DNA from: Brevibacillus sedimenti
Lineage (GTDB): Bacteria; Bacillota; Bacilli; Brevibacillales; Brevibacillaceae
Length of the DNA stretch: 64,000 nt
Reading direction: 5' to 3'
NCBI RefSeq assembly: GCF_020923495.1
Contig: NZ_CP064048.1
Coordinates: 2,125,501-2,189,500 of the forward strand
The stretch's first letter is position 1. Each line of letters opens with the position of its first letter. The notes under the pieces are model-generated. The model was given only the letters and a program-made list of their open reading frames with translations, was not told where the DNA came from and ran no database searches. Of the stretch, positions 35,162 through 44,581 are shown piece after piece. The position numbers and the translations under genes were made by a program.

Positions 35162-37673
35162 ATGAATACATTGCCCGTCGATTCGATCATCCCGGCGTTG
35201 AAAGAGGCGCTTCGCACCCGCAGCAGCGCGGTGCTGGTGGCTGCGCCCGGGGCGGGGAAAACGACCCGGGTGCCGCTTGCCCTGCTCGACGAGCCGTGGC
35301 TGGCCGGACGACGCATTCTGATGTTGGAACCGCGCCGTCTGGCTGCGCGAGCGGCGGCGCGCTACATGGCCGCCTCGCTGGGGGAACAGGTGGGTGACAC
35401 CGTGGGATACCGGGTGCGCCTGGATACCCGGGTCGGGCCTGCCACGCGCATCGAAGTGGTTACCGAGGGCGTGCTGACGCGGATGCTGCAGGCCGACCCG
35501 GCACTTGAGGACACGGGATTGGTCATTTTTGACGAATTTCACGAGCGCAGCCTTCATGCCGACCTGGGATTGGCCCTGTGCCTGGAGGCTCAGTCCGTAC
35601 TGCGCGACGATCTGCGCATCCTGGTCATGTCGGCCACGTTGGATGCCGAGCCGGTGGCTGCGCTGTTGGGCGATGCGCCGGTGCTGACGAGCGAAGGACG
35701 AGCCTATCCGGTGGAGACGCGCTATCTGGATCGCCGGGTGGAGGGGGCGATCAAGCCGGTCGTCGTCCGCCGGATTCAGGAAGCGCTCGCGTCGGAACCG
35801 GGAGATATCCTGGTCTTTTTGCCGGGAGCGGGAGAGATTCGCAGGGTGGAAGAAAGGCTCGCCGAGCTGGAGTTGGGCGCCTCCGTCCGGGTGGCCCCCC
35901 TCTACGGAAATCTGCCGCAGGAGGTACAGGACCGGGCGATTGCTCCGGGGCGGCCGGGTGAGCGCAAAATTGTCCTCGCCACTTCCATCGCCGAGACCAG
36001 CCTGACGGTGGAAGGGGTCCGGGTGGTGATTGACAGCGGCCTGGCGCGGGTGCCGCGCTTTTCGCCGCGCACAGGCATGGCCCGGCTGGAAACGATCCGG
36101 GTGTCGCAGGCGTCGGCCGAGCAGCGGCGGGGCCGGGCAGGCCGTCTCGGCCCCGGCGTATGCTACCGGCTGTGGACAGAGCAGGAGCACCGGCACCTGG
36201 CATTGCGAAACACGCCCGAGATTCTGGAATCGGATCTGGCTCCGCTGGCGCTCGAACTGGCTGCCTGGGGCGTCGCGGACCCGGCTGAGCTGCGCTGGCT
36301 CGACTCGCCTCCGGCTGCCGCCCTTGCGCAGGCGCGTGACCTGCTCGTGCAGCTCGGCGCGCTGGAGAAAAGCGGGGCGATTACCCCGCACGGACGGCGG
36401 ATGGCAGAGCTTGGTCTGCATCCCCGTCTTGCGCACATGATCCTAAAGGCCATTCCCCTCGGTCTGGGCGGATTGGCCTGCGAACTGGCGGCACTTCTGA
36501 GCGAACGGGATATTTTGCGCAGCGGTCATCATCCGGCCGACGCCGATCTGCGCCTGCGGGTGGAGACGCTGCGACAGGCAGCGGCGGGAGGGCGGCCCGG
36601 GGATGCCGCACCGCCTGGGTACACGGTGGATGCGGCTGCCATCCGACGGATTCTCGCTGAGGCGAACCACTGGAAGCGTGAGGCGGGAATTGCTGAAAAC
36701 AGCGGCGACGACGTAGACGCGTGCGGACTTTTGCTCGCTTTCGCCTACCCCGATCGAATCGCGCGGAGGCGCGACAGCGGGCGGTTTCTGTTGCGCAACG
36801 GCCGCGGGGCAGCACTGGCCGGGCAGCAGCCGTTGGCCCAGGCTCCCTGGCTGGTGGCAGCCGAACTGGACGATCTGGGAACGGAAGGACGTGTGCATCT
36901 TGCTGCTCCGGTCGACATATCCGATCTGGAGCGGCACTTCGCCGACCAGATCGAGGCGGAGACGGCCGTATACTGGGATCGCGAGGCGCAGGCCGTGCGG
37001 GCGAGACAACGGAAACGGCTGGGGGCCCTGGTGCTGAAAGACGTACCGCTGGCCGACCCCGATCCGGAAGCGACCGCGGCTGCGCTGCTTCGCGGGATCG
37101 CCGAAGAAGGGCTGAACATCCTGCCGTGGACCAAGCAGGCCCGCCAGTTTTGGCAGCGGCTGTTGTTCATGAGCCGGCACGAGGAGGGCTGGCCGGACGT
37201 GTCGGAGGAGGCGCTGTCGGCTTCGCTGCCTGACTGGCTCGGGCCGCACCTGTACGGTTTGAAAAGCCGCGACGATTTGCAGCGCCTCTCCTTGACCGAC
37301 ATCTTCGCCGGGATGCTCTCCTGGGAGCAGCGGCGCGAACTGGATGAATACGCCCCGACGCATATCGTCGTGCCCAGCGGATCGCGCATCCCCGTCGACT
37401 ACAGCGATCCCGAGGCTCCGGTGCTGGCTGTGCGGCTGCAGGAGCTGTTCGGGTTGAAGGAAACCCCCGGATTGCCCGGGGAGGGTGCCGCTGACGCTCC
37501 ACCTGCTGTCGCCGGCACATCGCCCCGTGCAGGTGACGCGCGATCTGGCCAGCTTTTGGCGCAGCGCCTATTTTGACGTGAAGAAGGATCTGAAAGGGCG
37601 TTACCCCAAACACTACTGGCCTGACAATCCGCTGGAGGCGCTCCCGACGAACCGGACACGGCCTCGTTCGTGA
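35162..37673 (+). pseudogene. hrpB: ATP-dependent helicase HrpB, frameshifted near the 3' end
   Basis: DEAH/RHA-type helicase HrpB. Walker A is APGAGKTTRVPLALL, motif II is DEFHER, motif III SATLDAEP, motif VI QRRGRAGRLGPGVCYRLW. The HrpB-specific C-terminal domain follows. The frame from 35162 runs to a stop at 37576 and loses homology near 37480. The family's C-terminus (VPLTLHLLSPAHRPVQVTRD... to YPKHYWPDNPLEALPTNRTRP) continues in another frame from 37485 to 37673. The shift falls in the run CCCGGGGAGGG at 37475-37485. A one-base insertion or two-base deletion, or a sequencing error, would explain it. The helicase core is intact. Confidence 0.9.
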
Positions 37674-37710
37674 AGCCAAAGCATCGCGTATGACAAATGT
37701 GTATCTACGA

Positions 37711-37772
37711 AAAACAGGGTTGTACCCGTCGGTGGCAGATGCTGCTGGACGGGACAGCCCTGTCTTTTTTGT
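37711..37772 (+). terminator. terminator after hrpB
   Basis: Stem ACAGGGTTGT...CCCGTC with GACGGGACAGCCCTGT, followed by CTTTTTTG. Confidence 0.75.
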
Positions 37773-37787
37773 GTGTTTGTGCGGTGC

Positions 37788-38465
37788 TTACTTCTGACCA
37801 ATCTTCACGCTGTCCGGCACCTGACCCCATTTTTCCTCGAAAATGAGCTTCTCCAGGTCAAGCCTGCGCTCCCATTGGAAGATTTCCAGCAGCGGCCGTT
37901 CCGGATAGTGGTCGGTGTAGCCGATGGACAGCAGGGCAACTGGTTCCACATGCGGCGGGATGCCGAGGATGCGGCGCACATCCGGCTTTTTGTAGAAACT
38001 GACCCAGCCCATGGCCAGGCCTTCCGCATAAGCGGCCAGCCACATGTTTTGGATGGCGCAGCTTACGGACATGATGTCCGTTTCCGGTATGGAGTTGCGC
38101 CCCAGCACGTGGTCCCCGCCTCGGGTGGGATCGCAGGTGACGCAGAGAGTAATCGGCGCTTCCTTGATCCCTTCGATTTTTAAGTCCAAAAAGGCGAGTT
38201 CCCTGTCCGTCCCCTCGTAGTGGATGGCCAGCGCCCGCCGCTCTTTTTGCACGATCTCTGCCAGCTGCTGTTTCGTCGCCGCGTCGCGGATGATGACAAA
38301 ATTCCACGGCTGCATGAAGCCGACAGACGGAGCGTGGTGGCCGGCCTGCAGGATGGCAAACAGCTTTTCGTCTGGAACCGGTTTGTCCAGAAATGTACGG
38401 ATGTCCCTGCGATTTACGATGGCCTTGTACACGCCCCGTTTTTCTTCCTCCGACAAACGATTCAC
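37788..38465 (-). CDS. bluB: 5,6-dimethylbenzimidazole synthase (BluB)
   Basis: A 225-aa nitroreductase-fold enzyme that splits FMNH2 with oxygen to make 5,6-dimethylbenzimidazole, the lower ligand of vitamin B12. BluB features are YKAIVNRRDIRTFLDKPVPDEKLFAILQAGHHAPSVGFMQPWNFVII at the N-terminus, IEGIKEAPITLCVTCDPTRGG, and MGWVSFYKKPDVRRILGIPPHVEPVALLSIGYTDHYPERPLLE at the C-terminus. The GTG at 38465 is preferred (AGGGGGAAG upstream); an in-frame open stretch extends further up but lacks a start site. No cobalamin genes or riboswitch lie nearby. Confidence 0.88.
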   Translation of the reverse strand: MNRLSEEEKRGVYKAIVNRRDIRTFLDKPVPDEKLFAILQAGHHAPSVGFMQPWNFVIIRDAATKQQLAEIVQKERRALAIHYEGTDRELAFLDLKIEGIKEAPITLCVTCDPTRGGDHVLGRNSIPETDIMSVSCAIQNMWLAAYAEGLAMGWVSFYKKPDVRRILGIPPHVEPVALLSIGYTDHYPERPLLEIFQWERRLDLEKLIFEEKWGQVPDSVKIGQK

Positions 38466-38626
38466 GAATGACTTCCCCCTTGTTGATATTGTGGACAAAC
38501 TGTGCTGTGATGATTGTACCATTTGCATAGGTCCAGGCTCGTAAAAAAGCCAGTTCCAGCAACCTTTTGACCGTATTGCCGTCTGTAAAGTTGATTCATC
38601 ACGTATTACCCCTCCCTTTCTAGGGA

Positions 38627-38658
38627 CTGCCTGTACCATACAGGCAGCTTTTTTTTTA
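38627..38658 (+). terminator. orphan plus-strand terminator
   Basis: Perfect 9-bp stem CTGCCTGTA/TACAGGCAG with a CCA loop (38627-38647), then C and ten Ts. No plus-strand gene is upstream since hrpB already ends at its own terminator. Confidence 0.8.
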
Positions 38659-38895
38659 TCTTCATGCTGGCGGAGAGGGCAGTCTTCCCATCCGCGGTGT
38701 GCGGACAGATAGGAAAAAATAGTATGCAGAAAAAGTAAATAAATGGAAATCAAACCCTGTACATCCTGCCGGGAGCAGAGCAGAAGCAAGATAAACGTTA
38801 GCACGCGCCTGAAAATCGCGTCCCGCCATGGTGCAGTTTTTTACAAATTACGAAGAAAACAAAAGACGACACTTTTCGATAAGCGAAAAGCATAG

Positions 38896-38975
38896 TACAA
38901 TTCCTAGTATGTACGAACTTGGGGAGTTCGTGACGGCGGTCCAAAACTGTGCAGGAGGGACCGCCTCTTTTTTAT
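38896..38975 (+). ncRNA. candidate small RNA
   Basis: A -10-like TACAAT (38896-38901) precedes a small hairpin (ACGAACT/AGTTCGT, about 38912-38931) and then a strong terminator (GGCGGTCC with GGACCGCC, 38935-38968) followed by TCTTTTTT. Together they could form an RNA of about 70 bases. The -35 box is weak, but an inverted repeat CTTTTCG/CGAAAAG (38872-38890) covers its position and could be a regulator site. No match to a known riboswitch class is recognised. Confidence 0.35.
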
Positions 38976-39017
38976 GTTTCGTTGTCAAAACCCCTCCAAA
39001 AGCTGGCAGACAGGTGT

Positions 39018-39374
39018 CTAGCCGAGGGAGGGCGGTTTGTGAACGGGAAAGGATTCGATCGGCGCAAAGCTGCCGTTGATCAGTGCGTCAATCAACTGCT
39101 CGGCGGTCAGCGAAATCGTGATGCCGGGATCGGGGATGTCGACCTGGAACTTGTCGGATTGATAGCGGTACAGAAGGGTTCCGATCGGCTGGATCGGGTA
39201 GATGAGGATGTCTTGGCCAAGCCGTTGTCCGGTTTTGGCAATCTCCCGCAACGCCCAAAACAGTTCACCCCAGACGGGCAGATACGGTTTGCGCTTGTGC
39301 CGCCTAAGCGCATCTACGAGATGGACACGCAGGCTGTCCAGCAGCTCCCGGTTTTGGTCTTCCACGATTAGCAT
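39018..39374 (-). CDS. conserved-looking hypothetical protein
   Basis: A 118-aa soluble protein, MLIVEDQNRELLDSLRVHLVDALRRHKRKPYLPVWGELFWALREIAK..., with no signal peptide or membrane helix. The composition fits a mixed alpha/beta fold: IEDQ start, a basic helix, then YQSDKFQVDIPDPGITISLTAEQLIDALINGS. The ATG at 39374 is chosen because AAAGGAG lies about 13 bases upstream; an in-frame extension to 39461 is possible but lacks a site. Codon use matches the chromosome. No family recognised. Confidence 0.6.
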   Translation of the reverse strand: MLIVEDQNRELLDSLRVHLVDALRRHKRKPYLPVWGELFWALREIAKTGQRLGQDILIYPIQPIGTLLYRYQSDKFQVDIPDPGITISLTAEQLIDALINGSFAPIESFPVHKPPSLG

Positions 39375-39584
39375 AAAGGGCTGCCACTCCTTTGTCGGTG
39401 CGCTTGGGGACAGGCGTCCCCGGCGGGCAATGTCCTGCTGTCGGCATTGCCGGCCAATCACTTCTACGCATCAGTGTAAGTCACGATTGACAGGGACGCA
39501 AGCGTGTACAAAAAAGGCGCATCCTCAGCTCTGCGGGCGTTCACGGCTGTTCCAAAGGTCGTCCAAGCTGCAGTGTGCCCAACG

Positions 39585-39627
39585 AAAAAAGCCGGATACC
39601 TTATGGTGGGTGTCCGGCTTTTTTTGC
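39585..39627. terminator. bidirectional terminator
   Basis: Stem AAAAAAGCCGGATACC with GGGTGTCCGGCTTTTTT (39585-39627), T-rich on either strand. Confidence 0.85.
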
Positions 39628-39631
39628 GCGT

Positions 39632-39727
39632 TTATTTCACGAGAACGTTCGACACGTCTTCCATCACCTGTCGGCCTGCGAGCAATCCGCTGTACACCCA
39701 ACTGCTGTCGGAGCTCATTTCATACAC
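39632..39727 (-). CDS. possible 31-aa peptide
   Basis: A short minus-strand frame from GTG 39727 to TAA 39632 (VYEMSSDSSWVYSGLLAGRQ then VMEDVSNVLVK), with AGGA seven bases before the GTG and a canonical terminator directly after the stop. The frame stays open further upstream (…CPPPALGITGH), so it may instead be the end of a decayed larger gene. Weak evidence; listed because stop and terminator are properly spaced. Confidence 0.3.
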   Translation of the reverse strand: MYEMSSDSSWVYSGLLAGRQVMEDVSNVLVK

Positions 39728-39819
39728 GTGTCCTGTGATGCCCAAGGCCGGCGGCGGACATGCCTGACTGGCCGCCCTTTTTTGTTTACATTGTAGTAAT
39801 AAAATTTAGTAATCATTAA

Positions 39820-39857
39820 TTGACCCAAGAAATTTTGTTACATATAATGGTGGTAAC
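39820..39857 (+). promoter_or_regulatory. promoter and candidate operator of the anmK operon
   Basis: A -35 TTGACC (39820-39825), exact 17-base spacer and perfect -10 TATAAT (39843-39848). An inverted repeat GTTAC (39837-39841)/GTAAC (39853-39857) straddles the -10, and a direct repeat TAGTAAT occurs twice just upstream (about 39794-39814). These are reasonable operator candidates; no regulator gene is adjacent. Confidence 0.7.
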
Positions 39858-39917
39858 GATTATCGTCAGTATCTTTTCAACATTCTGATTGAAGAATGCT
39901 TGCAAGGAGGTGGCCCC

Positions 39918-41135
39918 TTGAACGTTCAGGTACAGCGGCGCTACCGGGAGAAACGGGAACATTTGGTCATCGGGTTGATGTCGGGGACGTCGCTCGACGG
40001 AGTGGATGCCGCACTGGTGGCGATTGAAACGGACCAGGCGGGCGACATTGCCGCCGTCCGTCTCCAACATTTTTACTATCTGCCGTACTCGGATGAGTTG
40101 CGGGAGTGGTTGGCCGAGCTGTGCAGTCCGCAAACGGCCCGAATTGACCGGCTGACCCTGGCCCATTTTGGACTGGCGGAATGGTACGCCCACGCGGTCG
40201 GCGAACTGCTGGAAGCGGCCGCTGTCGCTCCCGGCGAAGTAGATGCGATCTGCACGCATGGGCAGACTGTCTGGCATGTCGCCGGCCGGGCGCCGTTTCC
40301 CTGTCCGGCGGGCACGGCAAATATCCGGGCTTCCCTGCAGATCGGCGAGCTGTCGACGCTGGCGGAGCGGACCGGGATTCCCGTCGTCGGCAATTTCCGC
40401 TCGCGCGACCTGGCGGCGGACGGCGAAGGGGCGCCGCTCGTTCCGTACGCCGATTACGTCCTGTTTCGGCACGGCGAAAAAGGGCGGCTGCTGCAAAACA
40501 TCGGCGGGATTGCCAATGTGACGGTACTGCCGCCGGGCGCCTCCATCGACGATCTGGTTGCCTTTGACACGGGTCCGGGCAACATGGTGATCGACCAGAT
40601 CGTGCAGATGGCGACGAACGGCCGGCAACGCTTTGACGAGGGCGGCCGGATGGCAGCCGAAGGGACGGTCTGCGCCGAACTGCTGCAGGAGCTGCTGGCT
40701 GATCCGTACTACCGGCTGGTGCCGCCGAAAAGCACGGGGCGGGAGATGTTCGGCCGGGCGTTTGCCGAGAAGCTGTGGGCAGAAAAGGATGTGCGCGGCC
40801 TCTCCGCTGCCGACCTGGTGGCGACGGCGACGGCGCTGACGGCGGCCACGATTGTGGAAGCGTACGAATCGTTTGTGCTGCCGTCCACGCCGGTGCATGA
40901 AGTGATCGTCTCCGGCGGCGGCGCCCGCAACAAGACGCTGCTACAGATGCTCCGGGACCGTCTGCCGGCAGGCATCCAGCTGATGACGACGGACGCGTAC
41001 GGCATCCCGGACGAAGCCAAGGAGGCGATCGCCTTTGCCATTCTGGGCCACGAAACACTGATGGGACGGCCGAGCAACGTGCCGTCTGTCACCGGGGCCA
41101 AACGGGCGGTCGTCTTGGGGACCATTTGTTATTAA
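39918..41135 (+). CDS. anmK: anhydro-N-acetylmuramic acid kinase
   Basis: A 405-aa AnmK, which opens and phosphorylates 1,6-anhydro-MurNAc to MurNAc-6-phosphate in murein recycling. It has the sugar-kinase ATPase fold with phosphate-1 motif IGLMSGTSLDGVDAAL, catalytic-region CTHGQTVWH, GEGAPLVPYADYVLF, NIGGIANVT with VAFDTGPGNMVID, and VIVSGGGARNKTLL. The TTG at 39918 is preferred (AAGGAGG 8 bases before). It leads an operon with a peptide ABC transporter and an AmiE-like hydrolase, consistent with uptake and breakdown of muropeptides. Confidence 0.96.
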   Translation: MNVQVQRRYREKREHLVIGLMSGTSLDGVDAALVAIETDQAGDIAAVRLQHFYYLPYSDELREWLAELCSPQTARIDRLTLAHFGLAEWYAHAVGELLEAAAVAPGEVDAICTHGQTVWHVAGRAPFPCPAGTANIRASLQIGELSTLAERTGIPVVGNFRSRDLAADGEGAPLVPYADYVLFRHGEKGRLLQNIGGIANVTVLPPGASIDDLVAFDTGPGNMVIDQIVQMATNGRQRFDEGGRMAAEGTVCAELLQELLADPYYRLVPPKSTGREMFGRAFAEKLWAEKDVRGLSAADLVATATALTAATIVEAYESFVLPSTPVHEVIVSGGGARNKTLLQMLRDRLPAGIQLMTTDAYGIPDEAKEAIAFAILGHETLMGRPSNVPSVTGAKRAVVLGTICY

Positions 41136-41157
41136 ACAAATACAGGGGGGAATCAAT

Positions 41158-42705
41158 GTGAAAAAACGGGCATGGGCAGCGATTTTCCTGTCATTTTCCT
41201 TGCTGCTTTCCGCCTGCAGCGGCGGAGGTGGTTCTGCAAGCGATACGGTGAATCCACAACCGGGGCAGCAGGGCGGAAGCGGCAAGACCGAACTGGTCGT
41301 CGCGGCGGATCAGGACCCTGTCGGCTTGGATCCGCACAAGGTGCCGGCGGCGTCCAGCGCCCGCATCTACGCACTGGTGTATGACGGCTTGACCCGGCTG
41401 GACGAGAACCTGAACGTCACCCCCAGCCTGGCTGAGAAGTGGGAGATTTCCCCGGACGGCAAGACGGTTACCTTCACGCTGCACAAGGGCGTGACGTTTC
41501 ACAACGGGCGGGAGATGACGGCGGACGATGTCAAGTACAGCTTTGAGCGGATTCTCAATCCCGAGACGGGTTCCATCGCCAAGTCGTACTTCGCCAGCGT
41601 GGACGTGATCGAAGCGAAAGATCCGCACACGGTCGTGTTCAAGCTAAAACACCCGGACGCCGCTTTGCTGACGAACATGGCCAGCTCGTTTGCCGCGATC
41701 GTGCCGAAGGAAGTGGCCGACCTCAACAAGGAAGCGGTGGGGACAGGACCGTTCATCCTGGAGAAAAACGAACCGGGGCAGTACGTGCTGTTGAAGAAAA
41801 ATCCCGACTATTTCAAAACCGGGCTGCCGAAAGTGGACGCGATCAAGTTCCAGATCATGAAGGACGAAGCGGAGCGGCTGGCCGCGATCCGCTCCGGCAA
41901 GGTGGACATCGCGAGCATCTCCGCCGACTCGGCCACGCTGTTGGAAGGCAAGCCGGGCGTGCAGGTGAAAAGCTACCAGTCGCTGGAGTACAGCTACCTC
42001 GGCATCAACGTAAAGAAAAAGCCGTTTGACGACCCACGCGTGCGTCAGGCGATCAGCTATGCGGTGGACCGCAACCAGATCGTGCAGACGGTGTGGAAGG
42101 GACAGGCGTCGCTGACCGGTCCCATCTCGCCGGCCGCAGCAAACTGGGCGCTTGATCCTGCCGCCTACGACAGCTACAAGCAAAACCTGGACAAAGCAAA
42201 GCAGCTTCTGGCGGAAGCCGGCTACCCCAACGGTTTTGACACTGTGATCGAGACGGCTTCCACTTATCCGGACATGGTGGAGACGGCGCAGGTGCTGCAG
42301 CAGCAGTTAAAGGCCATCGGCATCAATGCGCGGATCAACCAACTGGAGTGGGGCAACTACATCGAGACCTGGAAGTCCAAGGAGATGTCGCTTCTGGTCG
42401 GCCGCAACACGTCCGGGACAGATTCCGACCGCTCCCTGCGCTTCTTTTTCCATACGGAGGGCTCCGCCAACGTCTGGAACTACTCCAATCCGCGGTTTGA
42501 TGAGCTGGTCGTCACAGCGCTGCAGACCGTCGACCAGACCGAGCGGAAAAAGCTGTACGACGAGGCGCAGAAGCTGCTGGTGGAGGACGCGCCCAATCTG
42601 TTCCTCGCTTCCCCGAAAAACTTTTACGCGGTCCGCGACAACGTGTCGTTCCAGCCGACGGCGGCGGGCGAATCCATCGCGCTGCTGCAAGCGACCGTCC
42701 AATAG
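41158..42705 (+). CDS. peptide/muropeptide ABC transporter, solute-binding lipoprotein
   Basis: A 515-aa family 5 (DppA/OppA-type) extracellular binding protein. The signal peptide ends at the lipobox LLSAC (C20), followed by a Gly/Ser linker. The family signature appears as LAEKWEISPDGKTVTFTLHKGVTFHNGREMTADDVKYSFERIL. The GTG start has AGGGGGGAATCA before it, 22 bases after anmK. Given the linked anmK and AmiE-like genes, the ligand is probably a murein peptide or muropeptide; this is inferred from context. Confidence 0.93.
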   Translation: MKKRAWAAIFLSFSLLLSACSGGGGSASDTVNPQPGQQGGSGKTELVVAADQDPVGLDPHKVPAASSARIYALVYDGLTRLDENLNVTPSLAEKWEISPDGKTVTFTLHKGVTFHNGREMTADDVKYSFERILNPETGSIAKSYFASVDVIEAKDPHTVVFKLKHPDAALLTNMASSFAAIVPKEVADLNKEAVGTGPFILEKNEPGQYVLLKKNPDYFKTGLPKVDAIKFQIMKDEAERLAAIRSGKVDIASISADSATLLEGKPGVQVKSYQSLEYSYLGINVKKKPFDDPRVRQAISYAVDRNQIVQTVWKGQASLTGPISPAAANWALDPAAYDSYKQNLDKAKQLLAEAGYPNGFDTVIETASTYPDMVETAQVLQQQLKAIGINARINQLEWGNYIETWKSKEMSLLVGRNTSGTDSDRSLRFFFHTEGSANVWNYSNPRFDELVVTALQTVDQTERKKLYDEAQKLLVEDAPNLFLASPKNFYAVRDNVSFQPTAAGESIALLQATVQ

Positions 42706-42776
42706 CACAGGAAACGCCTGGGAAGCCGGGGAGCAGCCGTCTCCCCGCTTCTTCGTCTCTTAAGGAGGAGTAATAC

Positions 42777-43718
42777 GTGGGAAGCTATGTCATCAAACGC
42801 CTCGTCGGCCTTGTTCCCATCCTGTTCGGCATCTCCGTGCTCGTCTTTACCATTTTGCATCTCGTGCCGGGCGACCCTGCTTCCATCATGCTGGGGACCA
42901 ATGCCACGCCGGAAGCGATTGCCGCCCTGCGCGCAAGCATGGGGCTGGATCAGCCGCTGATCACCCAGTACCTGTCCTGGCTGGGCGGCCTGGTAAAAGG
43001 GGATTTTGGCGTTTCCGTCCACACCGGCGAGGCGATTCTGCCGCAGATCTTGAAGCGTTTTTCGATCACGTTGCAGCTCACGCTGTTCGCCGTGCTGATC
43101 GGCTGGTCGATCGCGATCCCGCTGGGCATTCTGTCAGCGATCCGCGTCCACTCGAAAACGGACATCGTCGTGCGCATCGCCGCCCTGCTTGGCATCTCTG
43201 TTCCCAACTTCGCTGTCGGGACGCTGTTGCTGCTCGTGCTGTCGCTGTATTTCGGCTGGTTTCCGCCGATTGACGTCGTCAGCTTTTGGGAAGACCCGGG
43301 GGAGGCGCTGCAGGTGTTTTTGCTGCCGGCGATCACAATGGGCATCGTCATTGCCGCCGGAGTGCTCAGGATGACGCGCTCTGCCTTTCTGGAGACGATG
43401 GAAAAGGATTTCATTCGCACCGCGTGGGCCAAGGGAAACAGCATCTGGACGGTCGTCTTCGGCCACGCCTTGCGCAACTCGTCCATTCCGATCGTGACGA
43501 TCGCCGGCATGCAGATCGGCTACCTGCTCGGCGGTTCCGTGATCGTGGAGCAGTTGTTTTCCATACCCGGCCTGGGGCAGTACGTGCTGGAGGGCATTTA
43601 TCAGCGCGACTATCCGGTGGTGCAGGGAGGCGTGCTGTTTGTGGCGCTGGTGTTTGTCCTGGTCAACCTGCTGATCGACATCATCTACACCTGGATTGAC
43701 CCGCGCATCAAGTACTAG
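42777..43718 (+). CDS. peptide ABC transporter permease (DppB/OppB type)
   Basis: A 313-aa inner-membrane permease with six helices. It starts MGSYVIKRLVGLVPILFGISVLVFTILHLVPGDPA, the standard DppB opening, and carries the EAA-loop EKDFIRTAWAKGNSIWTVVFGHALRNSSIPIVT. GTG start with AAGGAGGAG 8 bases upstream. First permease of the anmK-linked transporter. Confidence 0.95.
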   Translation: MGSYVIKRLVGLVPILFGISVLVFTILHLVPGDPASIMLGTNATPEAIAALRASMGLDQPLITQYLSWLGGLVKGDFGVSVHTGEAILPQILKRFSITLQLTLFAVLIGWSIAIPLGILSAIRVHSKTDIVVRIAALLGISVPNFAVGTLLLLVLSLYFGWFPPIDVVSFWEDPGEALQVFLLPAITMGIVIAAGVLRMTRSAFLETMEKDFIRTAWAKGNSIWTVVFGHALRNSSIPIVTIAGMQIGYLLGGSVIVEQLFSIPGLGQYVLEGIYQRDYPVVQGGVLFVALVFVLVNLLIDIIYTWIDPRIKY

Positions 43719-43734
43719 CGAGGAGAAATCGTTC

Positions 43735-44568
43735 ATGAGCACATACCGCCGACGCTTTTGGGAAAACAAAACGGCTGTCGTCTGTCTCGCCGTTCTTGCC
43801 GTGTTGACTGCCGCGGCAGTGCTGGCGCCGGTCATCGCCCCACACGATCCGACGCAGATGTTTCCGGACCACCGCATGGAGGGCAGCTCCGGGCAGTTCT
43901 GGCTGGGGACGGATCAGTTTGGCCGCGACCTGGTCAGCCGGATTATTTACGGCGCGCGGGTATCGCTGACGGTGGGCTTGCTGTCCGTGCTGCTCAGCGC
44001 CGGGTTTGGCACCTTGTTCGGGCTGATCGCGGGGTATTTTGGCCGCTGGATGGACGGACTGATCATGCGGGTGATGGATGTGTTGTTCGCTTTTCCGGAA
44101 ATCCTGCTGGCGCTGGCGATCGTGGCGGCGCTGGGACCGGGCACGAGCAATACGATTTTGGCGATCGGAATCGTCAACATTCCGGTGTTTACCCGGACGG
44201 TGCGCAGCGCCGTCCTGTCCGTGAAAAACCTGGAGTTTGTGGAAAGCGCCCGGGCGATCGGGGCAGGAACGCCGCGCATCCTGTTTCTGGAGATTTTTCC
44301 GAACGTCACAGCGCCGCTGTTGGTGCAGGCGACCTTGGCCATCTCCGGCGCCATCCTGACGGAATCGGCTCTCAGCTTTCTCGGATTGGGCATTCAGCCG
44401 CCCGACCCGTCATGGGGCGGGATGATTTCCGAAGCGCGCCGCTACATGGAGCTGGCGCCAGGAATGATCGTCTGGCCGTGCGTCACCATGACGGTTACGA
44501 TTCTCGCCTTCAACATGTTTGGCGACGCGGTGCGCGACATACTCGATCCGAAGCATCGCAACAGATAA
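43735..44568 (+). CDS. peptide ABC transporter permease (DppC/OppC type)
   Basis: A 277-aa permease with an N-terminal helix (residues 14-36) and five more. It has WLGTDQFGRDLVSRIIYGARVSL, typical of DppC, and the EAA-loop VESARAIGAGTPRILFLEIFPNVTAPLLVQ. The ATG at 43735 follows AGGAGAAAT; 16 bases separate it from the upstream permease gene. Confidence 0.95.
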   Translation: MSTYRRRFWENKTAVVCLAVLAVLTAAAVLAPVIAPHDPTQMFPDHRMEGSSGQFWLGTDQFGRDLVSRIIYGARVSLTVGLLSVLLSAGFGTLFGLIAGYFGRWMDGLIMRVMDVLFAFPEILLALAIVAALGPGTSNTILAIGIVNIPVFTRTVRSAVLSVKNLEFVESARAIGAGTPRILFLEIFPNVTAPLLVQATLAISGAILTESALSFLGLGIQPPDPSWGGMISEARRYMELAPGMIVWPCVTMTVTILAFNMFGDAVRDILDPKHRNR

Positions 44569-44581
44569 GGAGGGAGCGCGG

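Larger units (their letters stand above)
38466..39017. other. intergenic region with two orphan plus-strand terminators
   Basis: No supported protein gene. It contains two strong plus-strand hairpin terminators (38627 and 38935) although no plus-strand gene precedes them, so short plus-strand RNAs are likely. An inverted repeat CTTTTCG/CGAAAAG lies at 38872-38890. Confidence 0.5.

Noticed and set aside
38466-38804. Longer N-terminus for BluB
   Set aside because: The frame is open upstream, but the extra residues lack a ribosome site and exceed the family's length; GTG 38465 has a good site.
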